Source of the DNA: Trichostrongylus colubriformis
Lineage: Eukaryota > Nematoda > Chromadorea > Rhabditida > Trichostrongylidae
NCBI GenBank assembly: GCA_963978905.1
Contig: OZ022261.1
Location: forward strand, 3,783,992 to 3,847,991
Reading direction: 5' to 3'
Length of the DNA stretch: 64,000 bases
The notes under the pieces were generated by a model, which had not been told where the DNA came from, ran no database searches, and worked only from the letters and a program-made list of their open reading frames with translations. Shown here one piece after another: positions 12,400 through 22,997 of this stretch; position 1 is the first letter of the stretch; every line of letters begins with the position of its first letter. The translations under genes and the position numbers were made by a program.

Positions 12400-12499
12400 T
12401 ACTCGGTTACTTGGTACCACCGCTACCACTCTCCACGCGCTATGACATTCATCTTCTTTATCCCCTCCGCATGTTGCACTTCCTCAGCGACTGGGTGCC

Positions 12500-12691
12500 C
12501 TAGATGGCTTGGGAGCAGTGGCAGCAGCTGTCGGAGCTGGTACGGGAAAGACATACCGAGCTGCCAACACCGTGAAGACCCCACCACGCGGTACCAGCAA
12601 ATGCGAACAATGAAAAAATGAGCAGTACCTTCGAATGAAGCTCCCGGTGCATAGTCAAAGATAATGCTGGTCGCATTGTCCACATTTTCAC
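12500..12691 (-). other. Short ORF with a signal-peptide-like segment, unrecognised
   Basis: The 63-residue minus-strand frame has an internal Met followed by KVLLIFSLFAFAGTAW, a hydrophobic stretch with small residues as at a signal cleavage site, and then several Cys residues. A GTATGT donor-like site lies inside, so it might be a first exon instead. There is no family match and no upstream evidence of a promoter. From 12700 to 13740 I recognise nothing; 12842-12900 is A-rich with AATAAA-like words on the plus strand. Confidence 0.2.
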
Positions 12692-13739
12692 TTAGCAATA
12701 CCACCTTCCAAACAATGTGGGAACGCTTTCAACCTCTAGCACAGGAATCATCCCCTCCACGGAAGCTACAGTACCACGGGACCGTGCCCGACTCTCAATC
12801 GCAGTTGTAAAGGGATTTCATTTTGCACTTATGTTCAATAGAGCTTCGTTAATAAATAAAGACACAAGTATAAAAAATATCATAAAAAATACAAAAGCAA
12901 AACCAATGTCAGAGCTCTATCCACTAGCATAAGCCAGATGCGGTCCCGAACGCTTTGCAATTAAAGAAGGGAATGCACGATGTAAGAAGTCTCACCTCGT
13001 AAGAGGTCGCCGATAAACAAAAGCGTGGCCTCGCGTGGCTGATGGATGGACATGACTGACCTGAAAAAAAAGCGTCCGGATATATGAAATCTTCAAACTA
13101 AAAACACCGTCACACAAGTAATGAACGCGAGGTACAGAAACAAAAAAAGCGCGTTTAGACCGAAAAATTTACAAAAATCGTTTGAAATATTGGGATCGGA
13201 TATTGAAGGAGGGGAGACGATATATAGAATTACTGAGAATTACTATGTATAAACTTTTCTCACCGTGGACCAACTTCTCTCCAGGCTTAGGCAAAATGCA
13301 AATTTTGGATTGTTCAACTGTGCTCAATATGGACTCAGCACTACTGGCCTAAACGGCTCCTCCCTTCACCCACATAATCTTCAATAAAGATGAACTTTTG
13401 AAAGAGGCGGTATATGAGGGGTAGCCTCACCATGAGCAGGTAAAATTAGCTAAAAAGAGCGGAGAGCAGTGGTATACCGGGATGATAGACGGTCGATAGC
13501 GAGCGCTCAATAATGGACTTTGCACCTGAAGTGTGCAAGAGCGGGACTGGGTCAGGCATGAGCAATGTTCACGAAAATCACGTAGCTTTCGAGCGGATGT
13601 CATTTTCTGGGAAGGAAGACAGTCACGGATCGATCGTGCTTTGAAAACTGTGCCAGAAAATGGGCGAATTAGGATGTGCATCGATTTGTTCTGTACTGAG
13701 GTTGAAGCTTTTTGAAGAGTATTGGCGAAGAGTGAGAAG

Positions 13740-14410
13740 AAAGGGTATTTATAGTAAAAAAAACCCAATGAATTCATTCTCGACGTCTTGGCAAGGTGTG
13801 CAAGCGTGTGGGCAGCAGAGGAGCTGCAAGTTACCATAAGCTCATCCAGCAAGCGAAATAGCCCCATCGCTTGTCTCTGATGATTGTTCCCCCATCAAGT
13901 GTTCGGGTGTTATCGCAATGAGGAGGGAAGGGGGGGGGGGCATCTATGAAAAGTTGTGCACCTAAGCATCTATAAGGGAGCTTTGAAGGGGAATCTGTAC
14001 AGTTAAGCGTATGGGGTCGATTCAAGTCGGGGGGGGGGGGGGAGACGCAATTTTGCGTCAAGGTCGAAGCTCCTTTCCCTCTCTAGGCTTAGGCTAAAAT
14101 TGATATCCCCTCCTTCCACATGAAAAAGCATCTGTCAAAGCATAGGTTTCATCTGCTTTAGCCTAAGCCTAGGGAGGGAAAGAAGCTCGACGTCGACGAA
14201 AATTTGACGCAAAGTTGCGTCTCCCCCCCCCACCCCGACTTGCATTGACCCAGCGTATGTTCTTACCCAAGCACTAGGGCAGCAGGGTAGGGGCTCCCTT
14301 TCCCTTTTAGGCTCAGGTAAAAAAACGTCCATAATGGGATTCCCCCTCGCTGAGTACTCGGATATCTTTTTTCCACGACATAGTGAGAATTCAAAAAAGA
14401 TAGAACATTA
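13740..14410 (+). repeat. Large dispersed repeat R, copy 2, split by MITE H2
   Basis: 13740-13990 matches 10550-10790 (TTTATAGTAA, GACGTCTTGG.AAGG.GT, TGAAAAGTTG..CACCTAAGCAT). 14252-14410 resumes where copy 1 continues. The interruption is the MITE at 14014-14251. Confidence 0.6.
14014..14251. mobile_element. hAT-like MITE family H, copy H2
   Basis: A 238-bp inverted-repeat element, GGGTCGATTCAAGTCGG at the left and CCGACTTGCATTGACCC at the right. It is bounded by a perfect 8-bp duplication AGCGTATG (14006-14013 and 14252-14259). The arms contain GACGCAA, CTTAGGCTAAA and their complements. It encodes no protein; mobilisation by a hAT transposase is inferred from the 8-bp target duplication. 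Confidence 0.9.
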
Positions 14411-14862
14411 TTTCAGCTACATACATTCCTTCGTTTCCGCTGACAATAAGATACGAATACGGGTGCTGCATTGAAATCCCTTCCGCCTACTTTTGCCTTC
14501 GTGGGTGGGCATTCATTCAATGTGATCGACCCCCAGTCACCCCCATAATGCCTACAGGAGCACCCCAGAATTTGAGCGAAGAGCTGTCGATGAGTATTTG
14601 CAGGTTTCAGTTACATATTACATTGATCCCAGGAGTGCAGATCCTTCTTACCAATGTGAGCAAAAATCTCCTACTTCCATAGGTATTGCTTTTGAGTGCG
14701 AACCCAAACCCGGGCTTCACTTAAGGGCGCCAGTGAAGAGGATTTCCATTTACTGGAATAGATCGGGTAGTCTGAGGTCTGTCTTGGTTTCAGTTGGCTT
14801 TCCTTGTGTGTGTTGTCTAGTATAACCAATCTCTCAGAACATATTATTACCGATCAATCAAT
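14411..14862. other. No gene recognised
   Basis: A sentence near 14505-14540 (GTGGGTGG.CATT.ATTCAATG.GATCGACCCCCAGTCACCC) recurs near 15880-15920, so this is old repeat DNA. Confidence 0.5.
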
Positions 14863-14870
14863 GGAACCAA

Positions 14871-15119
14871 GGGTCAAATCAAGTCGGAGGGGGGGGGGGG
14901 GAGGGGAGACGCAATTGCGTCGACGTCGAAACTTCTTTCCCTCCCTAGGCTTAGGCTGAAATTGATATCTCCTCCTTCTACATAAAAAAAAACATATGTC
15001 AAGGCATAGCTCCCATCTGCTTTAGCCTAACCCTAGGTAGGGAAAGAAGCTTTGACGTGGGTGAAACGTGGGCGCAAAGTTACGTCCCCCCCCCCCCTCC
15101 CCCCGACTTGATCTGATCC
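14871..15119. mobile_element. hAT-like MITE family H, copy H3
   Basis: A 249-bp copy flanked by the perfect 8-bp duplication GGAACCAA (14863-14870 and 15120-15127). Ends are GGGTCAAATCAAGTCGG and CCGACTTGATCTGATCC. G and C homopolymers follow the two ends inside. Confidence 0.9.
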
Positions 15120-15322
15120 GGAACCAATCCTTGGAGGGGTGAAAGGACAGGTTGAAGTAATTATGACGATGCCGAGCAGAATACATTCGAGGAGGAACCG
15201 CTGATAACATTTCATTTTATAGCATCACTTGGAATTTATTCGAAAATAGAACTGTGGTCCGTCCTCCAAACAAAATACAGAAAACCTCACTTCAAAATCA
15301 GCACAGTTACGAACGAGTTAAA

Positions 15323-15749
15323 GGGCTAACTGAAGTGGGGAGAGGGGAATGCAAGTGTCTTCCAACGTCGAAGCTCCCTCCCTCCTTAGCCTGAGGGTAA
15401 AATTCATATCCCCTCCTGTATGGAAAAGCATCCTTCAAAGCATCCTTCTCATCTGGTGTCAATTCAAGTCGGGGGGAGACGCAACTTTGCGTCAAATTTT
15501 CATCGACGTCGAGCTTCTTTCCCTCCCTAGGCTTAGGCACTTTGACAGATGTTTTTTCATGTGGAAGGAGAGGACATCAATGTTAGCCTAAGCCTAGGAA
15601 GGGAAAGGAGCTTCGACCTTGACGCAAATTGCGTCTCCCCTCCGACTTGAATTGACCCCTCATCTGCTTTAGCCTAAGCCTAGGAGGGAAAGAGCTTCGA
15701 CGTGGTTGGAAACTTTGCGTCTCCCCTCCCCTCTCACTTTAATTGACCA
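15323..15749. mobile_element. MITE family H, copy H4, interrupted by H5
   Basis: The left half (15323-15455) and right half (15667-15749) of one family copy are separated by another family member. The halves carry GTCGAAGCTCC...CTTAGCCTGAGG and CTTTAGCCTAAGCCTAGG. The right flank, AAAAAGACACAGTGAAGATG, recurs at 20002 and about 50629. Confidence 0.75.
15456..15658. mobile_element. MITE family H, copy H5, nested in H4
   Basis: A 203-bp copy flanked by an 8-bp duplication CTCATCTG (15448-15455 and 15659-15666), which is part of H4. Its ends are GTGTCAATTCAAGTCGG and CCGACTTGAATTGACCC. H5 must be younger than H4. Confidence 0.85.
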
Positions 15750-17077
15750 AAAAAGACACAGTGAAGATGTAAAACATTAAATAAAAAAGAGTTGACGATG
15801 AAACAATGGAGAGACAGGAAGTCAATCGTTTGCCAGTCATTGCCGTCGCCGTTCTCCCACCATCCGTAACCGCCTTCGTGGGTGGACGTTAATCAATGCG
15901 ATCGACCCCCAGTCACCCAAATTTTGCCTAAAGGAGTTTACGCACCCCCGCAAAGAAATTGTTGACGAGCATGAGCAGGCTTCAGATGCACTGCACATTG
16001 CTACTAGAAGTATAATGGAATCCCCTAAATTAGGGGGTTGTCCATGATGAAACCTCCGATGGTACGATCAGGTTGGTCAGTACTGTATGTGGTCGATAAA
16101 TAGCGGCCTTTCCCTAAAAACCGCCTGATCGCTCCCTTCCACCCATCGATTTTTGGATTCGAAGTACTTGGAAGGGCGTCTTTTCGAATACACCAACTTA
16201 CCAACAAAAATAAAACCTAACGCGCTTCATTTCTGAACGCAATGGAACCGCTGAGCAAAACTCGCGATTTAGTCCTTCCATCTTCAGAGGTAAGGAGGGA
16301 GGCATAAAGATTGGAAAAATTGCAAGGGGATATCCTATTTACACAGCCTTCTCATAGATGTAATCCTGTAACACCCTGCCCTGTAACATCATAGGGACGG
16401 ATAAATGAGAACTCGTAACCCACCAGGTTCGTGAAGCTTTTCAAAGCTCATCCAATCAACTTACAAGTGTCGAGTTCACACGACTGCGTCTAATTCCAGG
16501 AGCCATTTGAGTTGCCATATTTGCGCCGACACCCATTGACACGAGCACGAAGCATCGAACAGCCAAAGGAACCACTTGACTATTGGTGTTCTCGTTCGCT
16601 GACCACGCTTGCTAACTTCCATGTATTCCTCTTAAACAACTCGAGAACCATTTCTTCCAAAATTTGATTATCAGCAGCATTTTGGTTTGATCTGCACGCC
16701 TTGTTGTGATAGTGTCCACCGAAGTGGCGGAATCATGAAAATTTTTAACCAACGTAATTGAACAAACAAGCGCTTTCAAGCGGCACCGATTAACGCATCA
16801 AGGATGACGAGAAGGCATGTATCATAGAATCGAATTTTGATTATAAAAGATCATACACTATAAAGCGTCTGGATAACACTGACCCCTTTTGAACGTGCAC
16901 CACACATTCCACATACTCCAATTCAGAATCGTGCCGTTTGGCTGATATAGCCTAGTTTGTGGGGGCAGCCGACGTGCATGCAAGATATTTATTATCTCAA
17001 CGAAATTGGCAGCAAATCACCGAACCTGGGGGAGTAGTAGGTTTAGCTCCCCTGGCCTGGCACTTTTATGAAATTTA
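15750..17077. other. No gene recognised
   Basis: Only short frames. No transposon ends or splice-linked exons were found. Confidence 0.5.
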
Positions 17078-17205
17078 GGCTGCGTTCATACTTTGCGTCG
17101 GCAAGACTTGGCTTCGTTCACGGCAACGAAGCAGAATGCCACGGGGGAGGTGCAGAGACGCGCAGCCACGCCCTACCGCCGGCACCGCAAAGTATGAACG
17201 AGGCC
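17078..17205. mobile_element. PIF/Harbinger-like MITE, copy P1
   Basis: A 128-bp element with terminal repeats GGCTGCGTTCATACTTTGCG and CGCAAAGTATGAACGAGGCC. It is flanked by TTA on both sides (17075-17077, 17206-17208), the 3-bp duplication typical of PIF/Harbinger. It is non-coding; related ends occur at 33855, 43055 and 63689. Confidence 0.8.
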
Positions 17206-17208
17206 TTA

Positions 17209-17892
17209 GTCTTCCTGTACCATAAACGGGGGCGGCGTCCCTTACCGCTACATTGCCTCTGCCCTCCATGATTGACTCGAATATAGATGCATGTTTAAAT
17301 GATTTGTCAAGTCAATTGTGCCCTTTCTACATGCTGCGTTAGATAGATGACTTTGACAGTATTAAAAGCATCAGAAAGGGTCGTTTTGGACGACTGTGGA
17401 CCATGACGCACGTCCAATCGAGGCTACAGCAGAGAAAAAACTGAATGAAACTACCAAAAACGTAAGGAATGCGACCCCCTCCTATCTCTTCTTCAGTTTC
17501 TCTCAGTTTATTTCAAATCCTCAAACTACAATCATATTTCCCTTCTTCAGTGATCCACAGTTGTTGTTTCCAGCCGTCCTTCCTATAATAAGCTCTGAGA
17601 GCTGACGCGTGCAGTTGCGAAGCGTTCATTTCCAGATGGAATGGGTTGTGAATGGGGAGAAGGTCTCAATCCACAATAACGGTTCCTTACTTATATTTGC
17701 CTAGCTTGTCGCCAAAATTCGTGAATTGAGTGGATCCTTTCTCGCAACTTGCCATAGTTCCATAGCACCAACTAATCTGTTACTGCTTGACTCGAGTGTT
17801 ATGAGGACTTTGCAGTCTGTAAACATTCGACACTTAATACTCGATTTATTTATAAACCAACAATGCAAACCAATTTTTTCATCCCAATTTCC
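17209..17892. other. No gene recognised
   Basis: AT-rich, short frames only. Confidence 0.5.
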
Positions 17893-18211
17893 TAGCGCAG
17901 GAGAAAAGGGGCTCCCCATTCCTTTTCTACATAGGCTTAAGTGAAACAGCAACCATAGTAGGATGTCCTCCCATTGCGAATTTTCCAGAAAGCAGACGAC
18001 TATTCAGCATACTTGGATATCTTTTTTCCAGGGAAATATCAGGAATTCAAGCACCACGGACCATACTCTATAAGCCGTCACCAAACCCGAATCACTTCAT
18101 TTTCGTAAATTTCTTTTTTACTTGTGTAGAGGCCGCGCAAATGCAAGAACCTGTCACCGGGAAAGACCCATCTTCCAAAAGGGAGTCTAACGCCGACATG
18201 GCAGAAATTGT
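17893..18211 (+). repeat. Large dispersed repeat R, copy 3 (second half only)
   Basis: Closely matches 10810-11153 (GAAAAGGGGCT.CCCATTCC, AGCATACTTGGATATC, GCACCACGGACCAT, GCGCAAATGCAAGAAC). As in copy 1 it runs straight into a family-H MITE, so the MITE and repeat may have been copied together. Confidence 0.7.
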
Positions 18212-18310
18212 GGGTCAATTAAAATGGTGGGGGAGGAGATGCAAGTTTCCTCCGACGTCGAAGCTCCTGCCCTCCTTAGGCTTAGGTTAAAATTCATATC
18301 CCCTCCTATA

Positions 18311-19877
18311 CAGCGCGTTTCATAATTATAAGGTGACCCCCAAATTTTCGGTTTTCAGAACACACAGCCAGCCGAAATTTTTTTAAGTATTTTTGACAGA
18401 TTCCCCACCACAGAAAACCTTTCAATACTAGTTTTGATGACATTACCCTTTAGCCCGATTTTTCTATGAATATTTTCTGATTTATGTGCCGTTTCATAAT
18501 TATAAGGTCACCCCGAAGAAAGAGAAGATTTGCTAGAGTTAACAGCGCATTCGAAAGAGCTCATAATCTATGGTTCCCTCCTATTTAAGAACGACATTAA
18601 CTAGCCGTTTGGGGAAGTAGAAAGGGAATTTCGAAGAGCCTTACCACAGATATTGTTCCAGTCTTCAACAATTGCCTGTTTCAGCAGCTTTGCTTCCCAA
18701 AACTGGCGATTATTGCGGTAAATATTTTTGCGGCGATGTCTTCCAGATCTCCCCAATAGAGCTGAGACAAAGACTGCATGTTATCTATGGCTGGAGGTCC
18801 GTATTACGGAACTTTAACCACGATTCCGTTGAATGACCTACATGAACAACAGCCTTGTCATGCTGTTAGACGCAATTATGAAGAGCCGGTCGACTCCAAA
18901 AGGCAACTGATTTCTTCGTAAGATCTTCTAGCAGTCTCTGGAGTCCATTCTGCAGGTTTCGAAGGCAAGGTTCAATGCAACCTCACCGCCGAATATCACT
19001 TAGGCCATCACCCTTCTCCCACAAAAATTGCCAAGGCTCCGCTAGATCGGTGCACTCCTCAGACCAAGCTAGTACTACCTCTACACGTCAGCACCATACA
19101 AATAGAGTATTTTCAGACTCAAAAGTACGATTTAGATGGAATTATTCTCATGCAGGGTGCAACTGCTATGCAAATTCAGCTTCGTTCAATCCGTGCTCAA
19201 GAACAACTTTATGAATTGAAGTCGTTCCGCCTTATGGTGTGCTGTAGGCCTCGCAAACTACTTCATTATTTCTTCAGTGATGTTCCTGCCCTTCCTCGCT
19301 GCTGTACACGCTGCGGTTCCAGACTAAAAATGGTTTAACTCCAAACAAATCTGGTCCATGGAGGAGGTGCTGTAGGAAGTGGCCCCTACAATCCTTTCCT
19401 CGTTGATGATAATAATCTCACGTCCAAAGTCTGAAAAACATCTGAAGACACCGAATCTCTCGAATGTCATCTAAATGAGCACAGGAATCTTCCGGTTTTT
19501 TTTCGGAATGGCTCTCAAACTGAGCCTAGCACCTCAAGAATCCCTAATCTGGGCTTTTCTCTCGGAACATAGAAGCTGGCCACAAGGCGATTGAATATGT
19601 ATCTCGAAGATGTATTTGGAAGACAAATCTGCCATCACAGACCTGCCGGGGCCTGGACTTTTTTCGTTTTTTCAGGGTGACCTTATAATTATGAAACGGT
19701 GCAAAAAACAAAAAAATACTCCTAAAAACATAAGGTAAACGAGACTGCTACCAAAAATCGGACACGGGGGTTATTTCAGGTGAGGAAACCGTCCATGAGA
19801 CTGAAAAGATTCCTCAATGGAGTGTTGTCAAGAAAACCTGAAATTCAGGGGTGACCTTATAATTATGAAACGCACTG
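18311..19877 (-). mobile_element. Tc3-like element with doubled terminal motifs
   Basis: A 1567-bp insertion flanked by TA (18309-18310, 19878-19879). Outer ends are CAGCGCGTTTCATAATTATA and its counterpart at the right. The motif GTTTCATAATTATAAGGT is repeated about 175 bp inside each end (near 18488-18514 and 19675-19702). Tc3 of C. elegans is known for long ends carrying two transposase-binding sites; the same arrangement is seen here. Orientation is taken from the transposase remnant. Confidence 0.85.
18530..19650 (-). pseudogene. Tc1/Tc3-family transposase pseudogene
   Basis: Minus-strand text interrupted by many stops still follows the order of a Tc1-family catalytic domain and C terminus. 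FWSRPALHNCV is followed by QHDKAVVHVGHSTESWLKF (the usual QQDNA.IH region), then ITCSLCLSSIGEIW (the SPDLNPIENLW position). It ends with WKGSSKFP and FPKRLVNVVLK, like the usual PKRL..VI..KG. The N-terminal DNA-binding part is not readable. With at least ten in-frame stops and lost catalytic residues, it is dead. Confidence 0.7.
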
Positions 19878-20177
19878 TATGAAAAATCATCTGTCAAAGC
19901 ATCTGTGTCATCTGCTTTAGCCTAAGCCTAGGCGGAAAAGGAGCTTCGATGTTGAAGAGAACTTTGCGTCACGCCCCTCCCCCCCTCACTGTGATTGACC
20001 CAAAAAGATACAGTGAAGATGTAAACTACTATATAAAAAGATTTTAAAAAAAAGTTGACGTTGAAAAAATCGAGAGAGTGAAAATCAATAGCATCAATAG
20101 CATGAAGCGTAACTTCATGTAACTCCATGCACATCTTATATTTGGCTATTGGATAACTCTGAATGAAAGATTAGATA

Positions 20178-20845
20178 TTGGGTAGTCTAAAAAGTTTTCG
20201 TATTTTTAAATACCGCTTTTGCCCTCAAAACTGCTTTCCACAAAATTTCTTCTGTACATATATATGTAGTACAAGTTCTCACGCATCTATAGGTATTGTT
20301 GCCGGGGTCCCGGATAACACTTTTCGGCAAAATAAACATATCAAAGGTCACCTCATTTTCAATTCCATTTTTTTTTTGAATGGTGTTAGACAGGGAGATG
20401 AAAAGGTGATAATCCGATGGACCAAGGTCAGGGTTATGAGGCAGCAATTTTATCCAAGCTCGAGAATTTTTGGCGAGGCAATTTTTTGGCAAGTTCTTCC
20501 CACTATTGAAAAAGTGACTCGCCAAAAAATTCTCGAGCTTGGATAAAAATTGCTGCCCCATCCACCTTATAGCCCTGATCTTGCTCCATCGGATTATCAC
20601 CTTTTCCTTTCCCTGTCTAACGCCATTCAAAGAAAAATTTTTTATAATTTTTGCATTGAAAATGAGGTTGACCTTTGATATGTTTATTTTGCCGAAAAGG
20701 GTTATCCGGGAGATGGAAGACAATAATACCTATAGATGCGTGTGGACTTGTACTACATGTGTATGTACAGAAGAGATTGCTGGAAAGCAGTTTGGAGGGA
20801 AAAAGCGGTATTTGAAAATACGAAAAGACTTTTTAGACTACCCAA
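20178..20845. mobile_element. Palindromic element made of two inverted mariner 3' ends
   Basis: A 668-bp near-perfect palindrome flanked by TA (20176-20177, 20846-20847). Ends are TTGGGTAGTCTAAAAAG and CTTTTTAGACTACCCAA. Each arm is about 300 bp; the loop is about 45 bp near 20475-20520. Each arm, read outward from the centre, encodes the C-terminal part of a mariner transposase: the right arm (plus strand) has LPTIEKVTRQKILELG then LLPHPPYSPDLAPSDYHLF, and the left arm (minus strand) has LLPHNPDLGPSDYHLF. Both therefore retain the SPDLAPSDYHLF block holding the third catalytic Asp, but nothing N-terminal. It cannot encode a transposase. Confidence 0.9.
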
Positions 20846-20885
20846 TATTTTATCAGGTTATTATAAGGAAAAAGTCATTCGAATC

Positions 20886-21540
20886 ATAAACGTCTAGTCC
20901 ATCACTTTGCTTGGTGCAACACTTCGATCTCACGGAAAACATGCTTCAAGAATTGGAAAATGTCAGGACCACACTACCAGAAACACAGGTAACACATTTC
21001 CTTTTCGACGACGACCCACTAATATAAAGGGAAAGGAGTTGAGGGAATAAAAGAGAAGAAGTAAGGATACATAGATGTAGCCACAAAACGAAGAACTGCA
21101 TACGGTTCCTTGGAACATAGCCAAATCCTGCGGGAGAAACGCTAGGAAATTCTGTTAGTAGAGGACTGTCCCAGAAGACATGGCAAAATTACAGCGGGAA
21201 ATTCTGGAAAATATGACGAATCACAAGGAATTTTCACTAAAAACTTATCAAAATATGATCTGGGATTGTAGCAGCGAACTGAGTGAAGAGTCTTTATCCA
21301 AAATAAAAGCCAATGCGAGATGTGCGATGTGTGGCAAGATGACAGTGGATATCAGTCGGTAACTACAACAGGTACAACTTTTCAAAGGAAGGTGTAACGT
21401 CCCATAAGAATCGATGGCCCCAATGGGTCTTGAATATGGTCCCAGTCCATTGAATGATCAGTCGATACGAACCTGCCGGAGAGGTAGAGGACGCTACCAG
21501 CGAAACGCTCAAATGCACGCAGGCTGGTGAAGATGGCTAT
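20886..21540. other. No gene recognised
   Basis: A plus-strand frame at 21180-21362 (60 residues with a CAMC-type Cys pair) is too short to support. Confidence 0.4.
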
Positions 21541-21549
21541 CGGCATCCT

Positions 21550-21750
21550 GGCATGGCGGGGCAGCCCAAGTGGCTCAGCCGCAAGGTGCCATTCGATCAT
21601 GAAATATCCTCAAGACGGGAACTCCTACCTGGTACTTGCGGCGTGTTAGGGTCATTACGCCTCTTAAAACCTCTATGAATGTGGCACAAGTGGCTCAGTG
21701 GGAATACTGGACTAAGCGCATGCAATCGACTCAGGCCCGAACCTCTCTCA
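21550..21750 (+). repeat. tRNA-like (possible SINE-derived) segment
   Basis: CAAGTGGCTCAG occurs twice, at about 21568 and 21688, each resembling the A box of a tRNA promoter. The second is followed about 45 bp on by CAGGCCCGAACC, a weak B-box-like word. No cloverleaf with paired acceptor arms could be formed, so this is not called a tRNA gene. Confidence 0.3.
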
Positions 21751-21885
21751 TGAAAGCCACTCATGGATGAATCGTATTTTGCCTCCGAAAACTTCATGGC
21801 TACGAAGTGTTAATTCAAGAAAACTGTACTTAAAGATTAATGCAGAAGTGATTTCGTGACAGATGACAGGTTTTTTTTTACAGTT

Positions 21886-22990
21886 TCATAACTTATTTTG
21901 AAGGGTATTCATTGTAGGCGGTAGTTTCACGTTAGATAGTTCGTTACTTGTGTTATTCGCAGAAGAAGGCCATGCAGCTTCGTCCATTTGCAAGAAATCT
22001 GAAGCGTTCCACCATTTAATAGTTGTTCGTACCAATTCTGCCAATGTGGCTCCACAGGTCCAGCGGCGGTCGCTGTCCTCCGTTGAAACATAGTATACAA
22101 TTACGCCTGAGGTGAGAGATCGAATCGTTCTCTCGACTCCTACGGGCAACAGTGTTGTCTGTACATACGGCTTTCCATCCTCATATCGGAGGCGGTTGAA
22201 TGCTTGACTAAATCCCATCGATACCATTTTTTGGTAGACCTCTGAGTTCATTTTCACATTTCTGTCGATGAATACCAGTGGAATTTTGGCTTCCGATGTC
22301 ACCTAAGCCCAAACCATCATACTGTTGGGAAAAGGCCTGGCTTGGATCACGCGACGCTTAGAAGACTTGCTGTCAGCTTCTGACAACAGTTGCCTCTGGT
22401 TTTGGCGATGTGGAATTGGTTGAATTGTGAAGATTTTCTCATCAGTCCAAATCACATCAGAGATGTGGCGCACCTCCAGCTCGCGCAAAGGCTTCTTGGC
22501 TTTCAGCTGTCGGTTTCGTTTCGATTCTTCCGTGAAGAATCGGCCTCGACGGAGCCGGTGACTGTTCAATTCTAACTCGCTTTTCACAATCTTCTGAGCC
22601 GAATGACGGCTGATTCATAGGCTGAAGCGAACTGATTCTTGATAATTCCTCGAATCCTCCGAGTGTTTACAGTCCTTGGCCGTCCACTCTTTGGCATCTC
22701 AGAAGTGTCACCTCGAGCTCTGAGAGCAGAGGAAACGTTGCGGACGGTAGGGGAAGAAATTCCGTGACGTTTCGCGACGTCGCAGCTTTGGACTCCTTCC
22801 TTGAGCAGCTGCTCGATGACAGGACGGTGTGGAGAAACCTTCATAGCGAGAGTATGGATAGCCTATAGGTAAAATAGCTTTTTAAATATCGTATACATTT
22901 CCTGAGCTTTCGAGCAAATTTGTATATTTTGGAAATATCACGCGGCACAGTGTCAGCTCGTGTGGACATCTGCGTCCTATACTTTTCAGC
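21886..22990 (-). pseudogene. Tc1/mariner-superfamily (IS630-type) transposase pseudogene
   Basis: The N-terminal piece (22844-22584) has a helix-turn-helix pattern, VIEQLLKEGVQSCDVAKRHG then SGRPRTVNTRRIRGIIK. A one-base frameshift near 22605-22615 leads to the next piece (AQKIVKSELELNSHRLRRG, then VIWTDEKIFTIQP with the first catalytic Asp). An in-frame TAG near 22302 interrupts it after SMMVWA; VFIDRNVKMNSEVY follows in the third piece. After that the expected QQDGAPAH and SPDLNP blocks are missing. The 5' terminal repeat is recognisable near 22996 (ACAGGGTGGCTGAAAAGTA on the minus strand); the other end was not found. It is inactive. Confidence 0.8.
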
Positions 22991-22997
22991 CACCCTG

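Larger units (their letters stand above)
18212..20001. mobile_element. MITE family H, copy H6, split by a Tc3-like element
   Basis: The left part (18212-18310; GGGTCAATTAAAATGG, GACGTCGAAGCTCC, CTTAGGCTTAGG) and right part (19878-20001; CTTTAGCCTAAGCCTAGG ... GTGATTGACCC) belong to one MITE. Everything between is a later insertion at a TA. Confidence 0.8.
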
